DNA of 64,000 bases from CAZBBC01 sp964489835 (GTDB lineage Bacteria; Calditrichota; Calditrichia; JAJRVZ01), in contig CAZBBC010000009.1 of assembly GCA_964489835.1 (NCBI GenBank), positions 1 to 64,000 of the forward strand. Direction: 5' to 3'. Made by a program: the position numbers and the translations under genes. The notes below the pieces were generated by a model. It was not told the origin of the DNA. It was given only the letters and a program-made list of their open reading frames with translations, and did not search any database. Positions 8,970-17,351 of the stretch are shown piece by piece. Numbering within the stretch: position 1 is the stretch's first letter; each line of letters starts with the position of its first letter.

Positions 8970-9425
8970 TTACTTTTGTTTTAATTTCTTTTCAAACCTG
9001 GTGGCGCTTACTTCTTTACCTGGAAATATACATTTGCTCTCACCGAGTTCCTTGTATCCAATCTTATTATAAAATCCGCCATTATATTTTGGTATTATTG
9101 TATCAAGGAATATCTTTTTAACAGCCGGCCAATTTTCTCTTATCCATTCTTCAACAAATCTCATGGTTTCACTTCCATAGCCTTTACCAATATACTTTAA
9201 ATCAAAGTATATTAAGGGAATTTCTACAGTCTTGTCATCTATCCTGAGTTGACCTTCTAAAACCATAAAGACCTCGTCAGTATCTTTGTGTTTATGCCAT
9301 ATAAAATCCCCTGCGACCTTGACCAGCTTTAATTGGATGTCATTCATCTGGGCGATAATTTTTGGAGACCATTGATCTGTAAATTTTCCAAGTTTTTCTT
9401 GAATATTTATTGTTTCGAATATCAT
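8970..9425 (-). CDS. Chimeric protein: cupin N-terminal half joined to GNAT C-terminal half
   Basis: The first 70 or so residues are typical of a small cupin (INIQEKLGKFTDQW at the start, then WHKHKDTDEVFMVLEG with the metal-type histidines). The cupin stops abruptly after its DDKTVEI strand and continues as the second half of a GNAT acetyltransferase: YIGKGYGSETMRFVEEW is the acetyl-CoA pyrophosphate loop, followed by GGFYNKIGYKELGES. Each domain lacks its other half, so this looks like a deletion that fused two neighbouring genes, not a designed fusion; activity is doubtful. I chose the ATG at 9425 because AGGAAG lies four bases upstream; a TTG eight codons earlier is a weaker option. Confidence 0.75.
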   Translation of the reverse strand: MIFETINIQEKLGKFTDQWSPKIIAQMNDIQLKLVKVAGDFIWHKHKDTDEVFMVLEGQLRIDDKTVEIPLIYFDLKYIGKGYGSETMRFVEEWIRENWPAVKKIFLDTIIPKYNGGFYNKIGYKELGESKCIFPGKEVSATRFEKKLKQK

Positions 9426-9454
9426 AGGTCTTCCTTGTATTGGATACAACAGAA

Positions 9455-9600
9455 TATATTAACCACGAAGCACACGAAGCACACGAAGTGATTTTTTTCT
9501 TTAATTATCCGGGTCTGGTCCCTTAAATTGAGATTTTATTTGTCATTGGGCATTGGGAATTGATTTGGCATTTGACATTGGACATTGGGATTTTTAGAAT
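9455..9600. repeat. CACGAAG-family repeat and CATTTGRCATT tract
   Basis: From 9455 the text reads ATATTAACCACGAAGCACAC and then a further CACGAAG unit, a member of the CACGAAG family. From about 9541 a low-complexity tract repeats CATTGGG, GGCATTTG and GACATTGG; a close relative lies at about 21524-21576. No gene is seen. Confidence 0.65.
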
Positions 9601-9620
9601 ACCACTAATGGGCAAAAACT

Positions 9621-10115
9621 TTACTTTAAAGAATCCCAGGTTTCCCAATCAATCGTTCTTCCCGGATATCCTGGATTTTTAAATGTCCATTGATCTTTTA
9701 TCCATTGCGTAACGGTATCAAAAAGATGTTCATCCAAGCCATTTTTTACTTCACTTTGTCTAACCCACATGATAATTTGCGCATCATATTCAGCGTTTGA
9801 CGAGGGGAAAATATACACACACCCCAAACATTCTTTCTCGTCCGGGCTCATAACGGTGTAAGCAAATGATGTTCTTCTTTGAAACTCTTTCTGGTGCCAG
9901 CCGAGATCAATCAAATCTTGCTCAAAGGTTAAATCTTTTGTCGGCCATGGGTGATCCGGACCAAAAGGCTTCGTTTTTTGTAAATGTTCAACACTGGTCA
10001 TCACAGCGTCATAGTCCTTGACAACATCATTCACAGTAAGTATTCTCAAACATAACCTGGCTGTCCCCAATCTTTCCGGAACCTGGAAATCTTTTGGGAT
10101 TAATAATTTATTCAT
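9621..10115 (-). CDS. GNAT-like N-acetyltransferase
   Basis: The 164-residue product begins with a segment usual for RimJ/RimL-type acetyltransferases (PERLGTARLCLRILTVND), followed by a long helix region and the strand FAYTVMSPDEKECLGCVYIF, which matches the central GNAT strands. The acetyl-CoA loop itself (R/Q-x-x-G-x-G/A) is not evident, since the protein turns to MWVRQSEVKNGLDEHLFD at that point, so it may bind a different ligand or be inactive. It overlaps the upstream hydrolase-TPR gene by 8 bases, which implies translational coupling. The acceptor is unknown. Confidence 0.7.
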   Translation of the reverse strand: MNKLLIPKDFQVPERLGTARLCLRILTVNDVVKDYDAVMTSVEHLQKTKPFGPDHPWPTKDLTFEQDLIDLGWHQKEFQRRTSFAYTVMSPDEKECLGCVYIFPSSNAEYDAQIIMWVRQSEVKNGLDEHLFDTVTQWIKDQWTFKNPGYPGRTIDWETWDSLK

Positions 10116-11313
10116 TCATTTTTTCTATCATATTTTTTGCATTTTGGTTATTCGGATCAAGTTCGAGAGATCTCTTATAGTTTTGAATCGCCAGATCTTT
10201 TTCGCCATTTGTCATATAGGCCTCACCCAGACTGTCATAGGTATTTGCCGATTCGGGATAGGCCAAAACATTAAGTTTGAATAGTTCAATAGCCTCTTTA
10301 ATTTGCCCGGATTGCAACTGTTGATAACCTAAAATGTTCATTCGTACTTCACTAAAAGGAATCCATTGATTATCTTCTTTCCGCTTTATATTAAACATTT
10401 TCACTGCTTCTGCAACACCTTGCGTGTTTAATATCTGGAAGAACTCTGCACTATTAAGAAAATTTAAAACCTGCGTGTTGAATATTTCCGGCTGTTCCAA
10501 TGGCACTAAATGACCCGCATTTTGAATAATCACTTTTTGTGCACGGGGAATACCTGCTTCAATAGCCCCTGCATGTACAAAAACATCAGGAATATCAAAT
10601 TCTCCCACAATAATCAATGTCGGTACTACAATTTCATTTAGAGCCTTAATGGCAGGGCGTTCCGGTAGTTCTGCTAAACGATTTTTTGAAAAATCGATAT
10701 TATGGGAGTTAGCTGCCATCAGTTTCCAGAGTTTTTCTTTTACCTCTATATTCTGCGGGGCTATTTCATAGGGATCTTCTTTTACAAAGTATTGTAATAG
10801 TTTCTCCGGATTGGCATAGTCAGCTGCCGACAAACGTCCGCCCCTCGTCAGGAAATGATCTGAATAGCTAAAACCGCTGACCACAGCGCCTATAACTATT
10901 AATGATGATATTTTTTCCGGATATTTAAGGGTAAAATCTATGGCAAGTCCGCCACCGGCTGACATGCCGATTACAATCGCTTTGTTAATTTTAAGATCAT
11001 TGAAAACCGTGTGAAGATCTTCAACATTCGAGTACGGCTTTTCAGGTTTTGGTGAACGTCCATAACCGCGGCGGTCGTAGCGAACAACATGGAATTTTTC
11101 AGAAAAGGTGGAAAACTGGTTGTCCCACACTTCTCCATGTACTAAGCCATCATGAATTAATACGATGGTTTCATCCCCCTGACCTTTCTCTTCATAATAC
11201 AGTTTTCCGTCTTTCACATTGATATAACCGGAATGAGCGGAATTCAGAACGGCGGCACCGATATTAATCATAAAAGAGACAAGGATTATACCTTTTAAAA
11301 AAAGTCTTCTCAT
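10108..11313 (-). CDS. Alpha/beta hydrolase fused to TPR repeats
   Basis: A signal peptide or membrane anchor (first about 25 residues) is followed by an alpha/beta-hydrolase domain: oxyanion region LIHDG, the RYDRRGYGRS segment, the nucleophile elbow GMSAGG (Ser118), the acid in GEFDIPD and the histidine in NAGHLVPLEQP. From about residue 320 to the end (401) TPR-type helices follow (ESANTYDSLGEAYMTNGEKD, then a YKRSLELDPNN unit). Hydrolase-TPR fusions of this type are seen in FCB bacteria, and the substrate is usually unknown. I start at the ATG at 11313, which has GAGG six bases upstream, and not at the GTG four codons earlier. Confidence 0.85.
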   Translation of the reverse strand: MRRLFLKGIILVSFMINIGAAVLNSAHSGYINVKDGKLYYEEKGQGDETIVLIHDGLVHGEVWDNQFSTFSEKFHVVRYDRRGYGRSPKPEKPYSNVEDLHTVFNDLKINKAIVIGMSAGGGLAIDFTLKYPEKISSLIVIGAVVSGFSYSDHFLTRGGRLSAADYANPEKLLQYFVKEDPYEIAPQNIEVKEKLWKLMAANSHNIDFSKNRLAELPERPAIKALNEIVVPTLIIVGEFDIPDVFVHAGAIEAGIPRAQKVIIQNAGHLVPLEQPEIFNTQVLNFLNSAEFFQILNTQGVAEAVKMFNIKRKEDNQWIPFSEVRMNILGYQQLQSGQIKEAIELFKLNVLAYPESANTYDSLGEAYMTNGEKDLAIQNYKRSLELDPNNQNAKNMIEKMNE

Positions 11314-11776
11314 TTTAATCCTCACATTTTTAAGTATTTTTCTTTAGGAAATTTTATTAATCAGTTCTAACCACATCCTGTGTTTTATACGTAAGATATA
11401 TTAACCACGAAGCACACGAAGTTTTTTATATATTTTAATTCTCTTCGTGGTTTAATAAAAATTTACTTTATTTACGAACATTATTCCTTTTTGTTTTCCT
11501 CCTGTTGGCGAATTTATAACTTGAAGCAAAAGAACCATCCCGTTTAAGCCTTTTTTTTCTTTACTTTTCGGGATGTCTGGTAGAACAAATCTAAATGACA
11601 AATCATGAACAATTCCTCCTGATAAATGATGTTGCCCTCCGGACGATTTATCTGCCAGAGGGCACATCGAACGACGGGACTAAATCATCCATGATTTAGC
11701 AGTTCGCAATGTTATAAACGTTTGAGATTTAGAATATTTTTATTTCGATATTGTTTAGGATTTAGAATTTCGGATT
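11314..11776. repeat. Intergenic repeats (CACGAAG hairpin, CTAAATCAT palindrome)
   Basis: The CACGAAG element at about 11396-11455 has both arms: TTAACCACGAAG...CTTCGTGGTTTAA, an inverted pair that can fold. At 11680-11699 the arms CTAAATCAT and ATGATTTAG surround a CC spacer, the cleanest copy of that palindrome. A GATTTAGAATTTCGGATT-type A/T tract follows near 11730-11775. A 71-codon frame across this region is built from repeat text and was not accepted. Confidence 0.65.
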
Positions 11777-12871
11777 TTACACGATTATTGATGCTAAAAT
11801 ATAGGTAGCGATGATATCAAATATTGCCCACTCCTGAACGGTTGCCGTGTCCGGGTCTACTTCATGACTGGCGATCGATACAACGATTAGATCTAAATGG
11901 GGAAACACAATGACAAATTGACCACCATGACCATAGCCCATAAACAGGTCACAGTCATTTATTTGACCCAACCACCATAAATAGGCATAGTTATAATTTT
12001 CGAAAGCGCCCCATTGATTGGGATGATCGAAGTTTGTACTGGGAGATAATGTCAGTTCCACCCATTCAGCAGGGATGATTTGTACACCATTTAGCTGGCC
12101 GTTATTGAAATACAGAAAACCGAGTACCGCCATCTCCCGTGCTGTAAAATACATCGAATTTCCACCAAAGTAATATCCCTGAGGATCCTGCTCCCACATA
12201 TCAACATTTATTTTCATCCACTTGAATAAAGAGGCAGTAGCAAAATCCCAGGTGCTTGTATGGGTCGATTTGGTAATGATACCGGAAAGAAGATGGGTCT
12301 GAAACGTATTGTAACGCATTTTTTCACCCGGATTGTATTCAAGCGGAGATTCGATAGTTTTTTTAATCCAGTTGTCCGAACTGTAAATTTCCCAATAGGT
12401 ACCATAACTATCCTCTGATTCATCCCTTATTCCCATGCGCATCGTCAGTAGATGCCTGATGGTAATATCAAATTTTCGTGCGTCCATTCGTGGATAGATA
12501 TATTCTGGGAAATAATTCAACATTTTTTCATCCGGACTGTCGATGTATCCCTGATGTAAGGCGAGACCTGTGATAGCCGATAAAAAACTCTTTGATACAG
12601 ACATGATGTTATGAGGCGTAAATGCATCATAATCGTTATAATATTTTTCCGCCACAATAGAACCATTTCTGATCACCAAAAGTCCATCAATAAAACCGGT
12701 TATTTTTGCTTGCACAAAAGCCGAATCCAGAATTTCATGATTCATTCCCTGTGCCTCAGGGGTTGAAAAATTCCAGGTGAATTCTTTCGATTCAACTTCT
12801 TCCGGATTTTTCTCACAACCGAAAATAAATCCCAAGGCGATAATCAAATTGATTAAATAAAATTTCCTCAT
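11777..12871 (-). CDS. Beta-lactamase-fold serine hydrolase, lipoprotein
   Basis: The 364-residue product has a lipoprotein signal (lipobox FIFGC with Cys19) and the class C beta-lactamase/esterase fold. The catalytic SxxK motif is SVSK (Ser91, Lys94) and the tyrosine motif is in MRYNTFQTHLLSG; a C-terminal GYGHGGQF stands for the KTG-like third motif. Such proteins are usually esterases or D-aminopeptidase/carboxypeptidase-like enzymes and rarely true beta-lactamases. The frame is open for 36 codons further upstream, but that part is translated CACGAAG-repeat text; the start at 12871 gives a proper signal peptide, so I use it. Confidence 0.88.
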   Translation of the reverse strand: MRKFYLINLIIALGFIFGCEKNPEEVESKEFTWNFSTPEAQGMNHEILDSAFVQAKITGFIDGLLVIRNGSIVAEKYYNDYDAFTPHNIMSVSKSFLSAITGLALHQGYIDSPDEKMLNYFPEYIYPRMDARKFDITIRHLLTMRMGIRDESEDSYGTYWEIYSSDNWIKKTIESPLEYNPGEKMRYNTFQTHLLSGIITKSTHTSTWDFATASLFKWMKINVDMWEQDPQGYYFGGNSMYFTAREMAVLGFLYFNNGQLNGVQIIPAEWVELTLSPSTNFDHPNQWGAFENYNYAYLWWLGQINDCDLFMGYGHGGQFVIVFPHLDLIVVSIASHEVDPDTATVQEWAIFDIIATYILASIIV

Positions 12872-13219
12872 TGCTGTCTTTAAATATGAAAAATATATTA
12901 ACCACGAAGCGCACGAAGCAGGCAATGAGCACCCGATTTTTTTTCTTTTTTTTTGTTCTTTGTGCCTTCTTCGCATCATTTGTGTTTCATGCGAGAGATA
13001 TTTTTACCATAAAGTACACAAAGGTTCCACAAAGAACACAATGTTTTTATAATAATTATTTTCTCTTTATGACCTTTGTACCATACATTTCAAGTTTTTA
13101 TTGTAATACCGACACGTGAAAATATCCCTACGGGAAGACAGGAAATGTTTTCACGTTTCACGCTTGACGTTTGACATAGAACGCGCCACACAGTATGCCC
13201 TACGCTTCTCTCTCCATTT
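12872..13219. repeat. Intergenic repeats of the CACGAAG family
   Basis: CACGAAG units in the form ATATTAACCACGAAGCGCAC appear at about 12893-12920 and are followed by an inverted CTTTGTGCCTTCTTCGCATC form near 12958-12980. A second pair (AAAGTACACAAAGGTTCCAC, with AAAGAACACAATG) covers 13010-13045. The stretch 13113-13172 carries GACACGTGAAAATATCCCTA and the near-inverse TTTTCACGTTTCACGC. No gene is seen. Confidence 0.6.
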
Positions 13220-15124
13220 TCACTTCCTAATCCTGATCTGCTGACGGGTTTGCAAGGCGGCACGCTGAATGGGCTTTTCGCCGTTGCGCCGGAAATTTTG
13301 CAGCGTGTCCGTCCAGCTGGAATAGCCGGTCTGCTCACTCAGCGGTACCAGGATAGCGGTTCCTTGACGCCCATTAAACTGTGCCGGGAGTTGATAATGG
13401 GTTCCCCGGGTGGCAAACGGTCCCGGGGTGAAGGGTAGGGTGTGATCAGCATCCACGGTGAAGGTCAGCGATTCCGGAAACTCATGGTTGTAGTGCCTGT
13501 CGATACCCAGCATTAACGGACCATGAAACAGGAAGGCAGGGTAGAGGTAGTCGCCTGGTGTGCGCATATCCAGCAGCGAATTACCGTGCAGGTCTTCGAC
13601 CCTTAATCCGACCGGAAAATTGAGCGTAATCTTCTCTTCCCGCTGCCAGGCCCGTGTGATCACGAAATAGCCGTTGTCCATTTCACCGTCTGCTGCTTCG
13701 CCGTTGATGTGAACCTCAAAATGCTCCACCCATGCCGGGATGCGCAGATGGACGGACAGGGGACCTGTCGCCCCGGGCATGACCGTAATCTCACCCGCTG
13801 CCGGATATGACGTCTCGACGCGGACCTTTCGCCCTTGCAGTTCGAAGGACATCGGTGTGTACAGGTTGAACCACAGGTCATCACCCTCCGCGGCTGCCGC
13901 ATGTCCGACCACCTCAGCATAGGCAAAGAGCCCGTGCATCAGGCAACACCACCAGGCCTCGGAGTAATCCGGTGTGTAGCCTACTGGAGTGAGGGTAGCA
14001 TGGCCGAACACCCCATTGCCGGTCTGATGAAAATTTAGTCCGTTCAACCAGGCGCGCTCGGCCTGTTCAATATAGATGGCCTCGCGGGTGATCTCCCACA
14101 TCTTGAAGTTGAGCCGCACCCAGTCGGTGATCGAACAGCCCTCGCTGCGATGATCACTCGGAAACCACTCACAGATGCCCCCATCGGCCGGCACGCCCCG
14201 CGGTGAAATCTCCTGCCAGTAGATATGTCGCAGCAGTTCCAGATAGCGATCTTCGCCCGTGTGCTGGTAAAGCATCGTGATGCCAACCAGGGTGTTCAGG
14301 TAGGAGTGCGAGTGGAACTGCCCAAAGGCCGGAAAAAGCCCGACGATCTGTCGCCCGGCATCGAGATACACCGGTTTCGGGGAAATAGCGTACAACAGCA
14401 TCAGTCCCTCCAACACGGATGTCTGGTGCGTTTTGATGAAGTGCAGCCGGTTTGACCTGCTGTTCTTCCAGTCGATTTTTCCGCTCTTTTTCCAGGGGTG
14501 CTCTTCGTAGGCAGTGGTCCAGCTTGGGATCGTAGCTACGAAGTAGTCGCCGAGCTTTTCTGCGGCGATAATGGCGGCTGGGTTACCGCTGAGCTTGTAG
14601 TACTGGATAAGACCGACAAGCAACCGGCCATGTCCGAAGTTCTGCCGCCCCCATTGGTCGAAGTTGTCACCCTGCTGATCGATGCCGAACCATCCTTCCG
14701 GTGACTGGTATTTCAGCACACGGGTGGCAACGCTATCGAGTTTGGCAGGATGTTTGTCAGTGAGCTGTGAGATGTAGCTCCAGGCGCCGAGGAGACGGCC
14801 GGAGACATCGCCTTCATATTCCTCGAAGCGCCGGCGTTTTCCCTCGGTGCGGGCAACATCCTGCACGATAAAGTCGAGATCAAAGGGGTGGCTCTGCAAC
14901 CGGCGTTCGGTGAGGGCGATGCGTTGGGCCAGATCGCCGTCCAACTGCACGTTAATGGGAAACCGCAGGTCCATCCTTGCCTTCTGTGCCTGTCCTGACT
15001 TAGGGGACCGGACCTCCCTTGTTGGCACGTGCTGTGAATAAGCGGTGGTAAAGGTGAGTAAACCTACGATAACAAAAAGGGCAGATATCTTTAATAATTT
15101 TTTTCTACATGTATTCATTTTCAT
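13220..15124 (-). CDS. GH127-type beta-L-arabinofuranosidase-like enzyme
   Basis: The 634-residue protein has a signal peptide (about 1-30) and the (alpha/alpha)6 plus beta-sandwich layout of GH127 (former DUF1680). The zinc-thiolate active site described for GH127 is conserved: Glu328 and Cys330 in SEGCSITDW, and the adjacent pair Cys393-Cys394 in WWCCLMHG, one of which is the nucleophile in characterised members. Enzymes of this family remove beta-L-arabinofuranose from plant-type glycans; other GH127 members differ in specificity. By my count 14041-14160 is 71 of 120 G/C (59%), much richer than neighbours such as 3301-3360 (42%) or 8101-8160 (23%), which suggests acquisition by transfer. 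Confidence 0.85.
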   Translation of the reverse strand: MKMNTCRKKLLKISALFVIVGLLTFTTAYSQHVPTREVRSPKSGQAQKARMDLRFPINVQLDGDLAQRIALTERRLQSHPFDLDFIVQDVARTEGKRRRFEEYEGDVSGRLLGAWSYISQLTDKHPAKLDSVATRVLKYQSPEGWFGIDQQGDNFDQWGRQNFGHGRLLVGLIQYYKLSGNPAAIIAAEKLGDYFVATIPSWTTAYEEHPWKKSGKIDWKNSRSNRLHFIKTHQTSVLEGLMLLYAISPKPVYLDAGRQIVGLFPAFGQFHSHSYLNTLVGITMLYQHTGEDRYLELLRHIYWQEISPRGVPADGGICEWFPSDHRSEGCSITDWVRLNFKMWEITREAIYIEQAERAWLNGLNFHQTGNGVFGHATLTPVGYTPDYSEAWWCCLMHGLFAYAEVVGHAAAAEGDDLWFNLYTPMSFELQGRKVRVETSYPAAGEITVMPGATGPLSVHLRIPAWVEHFEVHINGEAADGEMDNGYFVITRAWQREEKITLNFPVGLRVEDLHGNSLLDMRTPGDYLYPAFLFHGPLMLGIDRHYNHEFPESLTFTVDADHTLPFTPGPFATRGTHYQLPAQFNGRQGTAILVPLSEQTGYSSWTDTLQNFRRNGEKPIQRAALQTRQQIRIRK

Positions 15125-15130
15125 AGGGCT

Positions 15131-15210
15131 TTCCTTCGTGGTTAAAAAAACAACCCCCTATCCCCTCCGCCAGTGGGCGGATCTTCGACGTTTTTTAAGG
15201 GGGGATTCTA
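15131..15210. repeat. Hairpin repeat overlapping the sulfatase 3' end
   Basis: A 6-bp-stem hairpin TCCGCC-AGTG-GGCGGA lies at 15166-15181 inside larger inverted arms ACCCCCTATCCCC and TTAAGGGGGG (15153-15206). CTTCGTGGTTAAAA at 15135-15148 is a fragment of the CACGAAG family. The last codons of the sulfatase gene (stop at 15158-15160) are read from this repeat. Confidence 0.6.
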
Positions 15211-16624
15211 TTGTCGGTTTATGCAACAAAACCTCTTTTATTTCATTACAGCGTTTGCGCATTATTGCAAGGATATCTTTGTATTCCGGGTTTGAGGTAA
15301 AATTGATAAGTTGATCAGGATCGGCCTGGAGATCGTGAAGAAACTCATAGACCGGTTGCTGTTCAAAATACCGGGCATAAACATAACGTTCTCCCCGGAC
15401 GCCCTCCCATTTGGGGATGTCTTTATGATCCATCAGGTGTTCGCAGAAAAAATCTTTTCGCCAGCCGGCGGGGGTATTACCATGCAACAATGAGGTAAGA
15501 CTGCTACCCTGGTATTGCGTTGGTATCTTTATTCCGGCAAGTTCTAGTATAGTGGCCGGAACATCGATATTGAGAGACAGCTCATCCTTTACTTTACCGC
15601 GTTTTGCTTTTGGCAAACGGGGGTCATAGATAATCAGTGGGACACGAAGTGATTGTTCATAATGCGACCATTTTCCGGCAAAACCGCGATCACCCATGTA
15701 ATACCCATTATCACCCATGTAGATAATGATAGTGTTGTCGGCCAGGTGAAGTTTGCTGAGTTCTTCCCGGATACGTCCAATCACCCGGTCAATACCGCTG
15801 ATCATCCGAAAATAGGCTTTCATGTTTTTTTGGTATTTCTCCGGCGTGTCCCAGCGCCAAAAATAGCGTTCACGGTTCATCGATTTCTTCAGAAATTCCG
15901 GTTGGTTCTCAAAGACCGAAGGATCAGAAAGGCGCGGGGCCGGTATTTCCACATCGTCATACATGCCGTCCACTGCTTTGGGCCATGGAAAATGGTTTTC
16001 TTTGTCTCCGTCCTCTGCATGCGCGGCATTGAAACTTATGGACAGGCAAAAGGGTTTTTCCCCGGGATTGCTGTTCAAAAATTCAATCGCCCGGTCGCCG
16101 GCTAGCTCAGTTTCGTGCCGCAGGCTTCCATCCGCTTGTTCCTTGAAATAAGGATTACGTCCATGTGGCTTGAAGATGTCGAACATCTCAGACGCCTGCT
16201 CTCCCTCGGTCTCGACCCCATACTTGCCAATGAAACCGGTACGATAACCGGCTTTGCGCAAAAGCACCGGATAACTCTCTGATATGTGCGAGGCACGGAC
16301 AGGCGGTTTGCCAAAAGTATAGCCGTGCGTTCTTTCATACAGGCCGGTAAAAATGGAAGCCCGGCTGGCAGCGCAGATGGATGTGGTTACAAAGGCATTG
16401 CGGAAACGCACACCTTCGGAGGCTAGACGGTCGACCACGGGCGTCTTGATAATCGGGTGGCCGGCACAGCCCAGGGTATCGTTGCGCTGGTCATCGATAA
16501 GCAGGAAGAGGATGTTGGGCTTTCTGGTCGTCTCACTGGTCAGGAGTATCTGCGACCAGGCCGGGAAGGCTGCCATGGTGGCAGCAGTTGCTAAGAAGTT
16601 CCGTCGTGTTATCTTCGTTTTCAA
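15158..16624 (-). CDS. Tat-exported S1 sulfatase
   Basis: The 488-residue enzyme begins with a twin-arginine-like signal (ITRRNFLATAATMAAF). The S1 sulfatase signature is CAASR (Cys84-Arg88), matching the C-x-A/P-x-R site in which the cysteine is converted to formylglycine; the metal site is in LLIDDQRND (Asp44, Asp45), and the DNGYYMGDRGFAGKW segment supplies the later metal ligands. It hydrolyses sulfate esters of glycans or similar molecules in the periplasm. The start is a TTG with GGAGAG upstream. The final 12 or so residues (LKKRRRSAHWRRG) come from a repeat and are probably not original. It follows, and may share a transcript with, the GH127 gene downstream. Confidence 0.92.
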   Translation of the reverse strand: MKTKITRRNFLATAATMAAFPAWSQILLTSETTRKPNILFLLIDDQRNDTLGCAGHPIIKTPVVDRLASEGVRFRNAFVTTSICAASRASIFTGLYERTHGYTFGKPPVRASHISESYPVLLRKAGYRTGFIGKYGVETEGEQASEMFDIFKPHGRNPYFKEQADGSLRHETELAGDRAIEFLNSNPGEKPFCLSISFNAAHAEDGDKENHFPWPKAVDGMYDDVEIPAPRLSDPSVFENQPEFLKKSMNRERYFWRWDTPEKYQKNMKAYFRMISGIDRVIGRIREELSKLHLADNTIIIYMGDNGYYMGDRGFAGKWSHYEQSLRVPLIIYDPRLPKAKRGKVKDELSLNIDVPATILELAGIKIPTQYQGSSLTSLLHGNTPAGWRKDFFCEHLMDHKDIPKWEGVRGERYVYARYFEQQPVYEFLHDLQADPDQLINFTSNPEYKDILAIMRKRCNEIKEVLLHKPTIESPLKKRRRSAHWRRG

Positions 16625-16687
16625 CAGGTTCTCTCCTATACGGACAATATTAAATTACCAATTACCAATTACCAATCATGCCAAACA

Positions 16688-16972
16688 TTATATTTTGGTT
16701 GAACGATTTTTTATCAGTTCTGTTGCACAATCTCTGGTTCCACATTTAGGGCATTTTACCAATTTTTTATTAAAAAAACTGGGTGATATCAAATCTTTCC
16801 AAAAGGAGATTTCAAACTCATGATCACAATGTGGGCACTTATAGACTATATTTCTTGCATGCCACACGATAAGTAAGAACAGGGTGAAAAATATAACAAT
16901 AAGGTGAACAATTAATCCATAGACTGGGCGTACATAAAAACTACTTAGAATGATGATGGCGATCGTCATCAC
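16688..16972 (-). CDS. Small membrane protein with zinc ribbon (probable truncated start)
   Basis: The product has one or two hydrophobic segments (about residues 5-40) and a C-terminal zinc ribbon with two CPxC pairs (YKCPHCDHEF and VKCPKCGTRDC). It is not an assigned family. The frame continues upstream without interruption to an ATG at 17033-17035 that has a good GGAGGAGAT site, except for a single TAA at codon 6 (17018-17020): M-P-V-D-I-stop-R-D-P-N-L-K. Either that stop is a recent mutation or a sequencing error and the true protein is about 115 residues, or translation restarts at the GTG/ATG near 16972. The gene lies upstream of the sulfatase gene on the same strand. Confidence 0.5.
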   Translation of the reverse strand: MMTIAIIILSSFYVRPVYGLIVHLIVIFFTLFLLIVWHARNIVYKCPHCDHEFEISFWKDLISPSFFNKKLVKCPKCGTRDCATELIKNRSTKI

Positions 16973-17156
16973 AACAAATGCATAGGAAATTAGTTTATCT
17001 TTTAGATTTGGATCTCTTTAAATATCGACTGGCATTTTAGATCTCCTCCAGGCAAGTGGCTAATGAATTGAGATTGAGCTCATATCTATGAGATCTAATT
17101 TCTCTTTATAGTTCGCTGTTATCGATTCACACATTTAATGTTATATCCGTCGCTAA

Positions 17157-17336
17157 TTACAGGGCGAACCACCCTGGTTTCCACATATCATTATCTCTCC
17201 ACCGATACCATAGCCCCCATAGGCCATAGAGAGTAATAGCGGTGAGAAAAATTGTATCTGCTATATAGTCTGTAAAATTAAATCCAGCAGTTTGCTCAAT
17301 TCGATGGCTTACTCCACATTGGTTTATTTTCTGCAT
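17157..17336 (-). CDS. Small hypothetical protein, 59 residues
   Basis: A frame starting 13 bases after the amidase stop codon encodes 59 residues with one likely membrane segment (TIFLTAITLYGLWGLWYRW) and a tryptophan-rich tail. It could be the last gene of the amidase transcript or a remnant of a larger membrane protein. The ribosome-binding site is weak, and nothing homologous is recognised, so it is reported only as possible. Confidence 0.3.
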   Translation of the reverse strand: MQKINQCGVSHRIEQTAGFNFTDYIADTIFLTAITLYGLWGLWYRWRDNDMWKPGWFAL

Positions 17337-17351
17337 TATTTAGTTTTAGAT

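Noticed and set aside
11452..11667. 71-codon frame on the minus strand
   Set aside because: It follows repeat text (CACGAAG and CTAAAT regions) and has no family pattern; composition looks like random translation.
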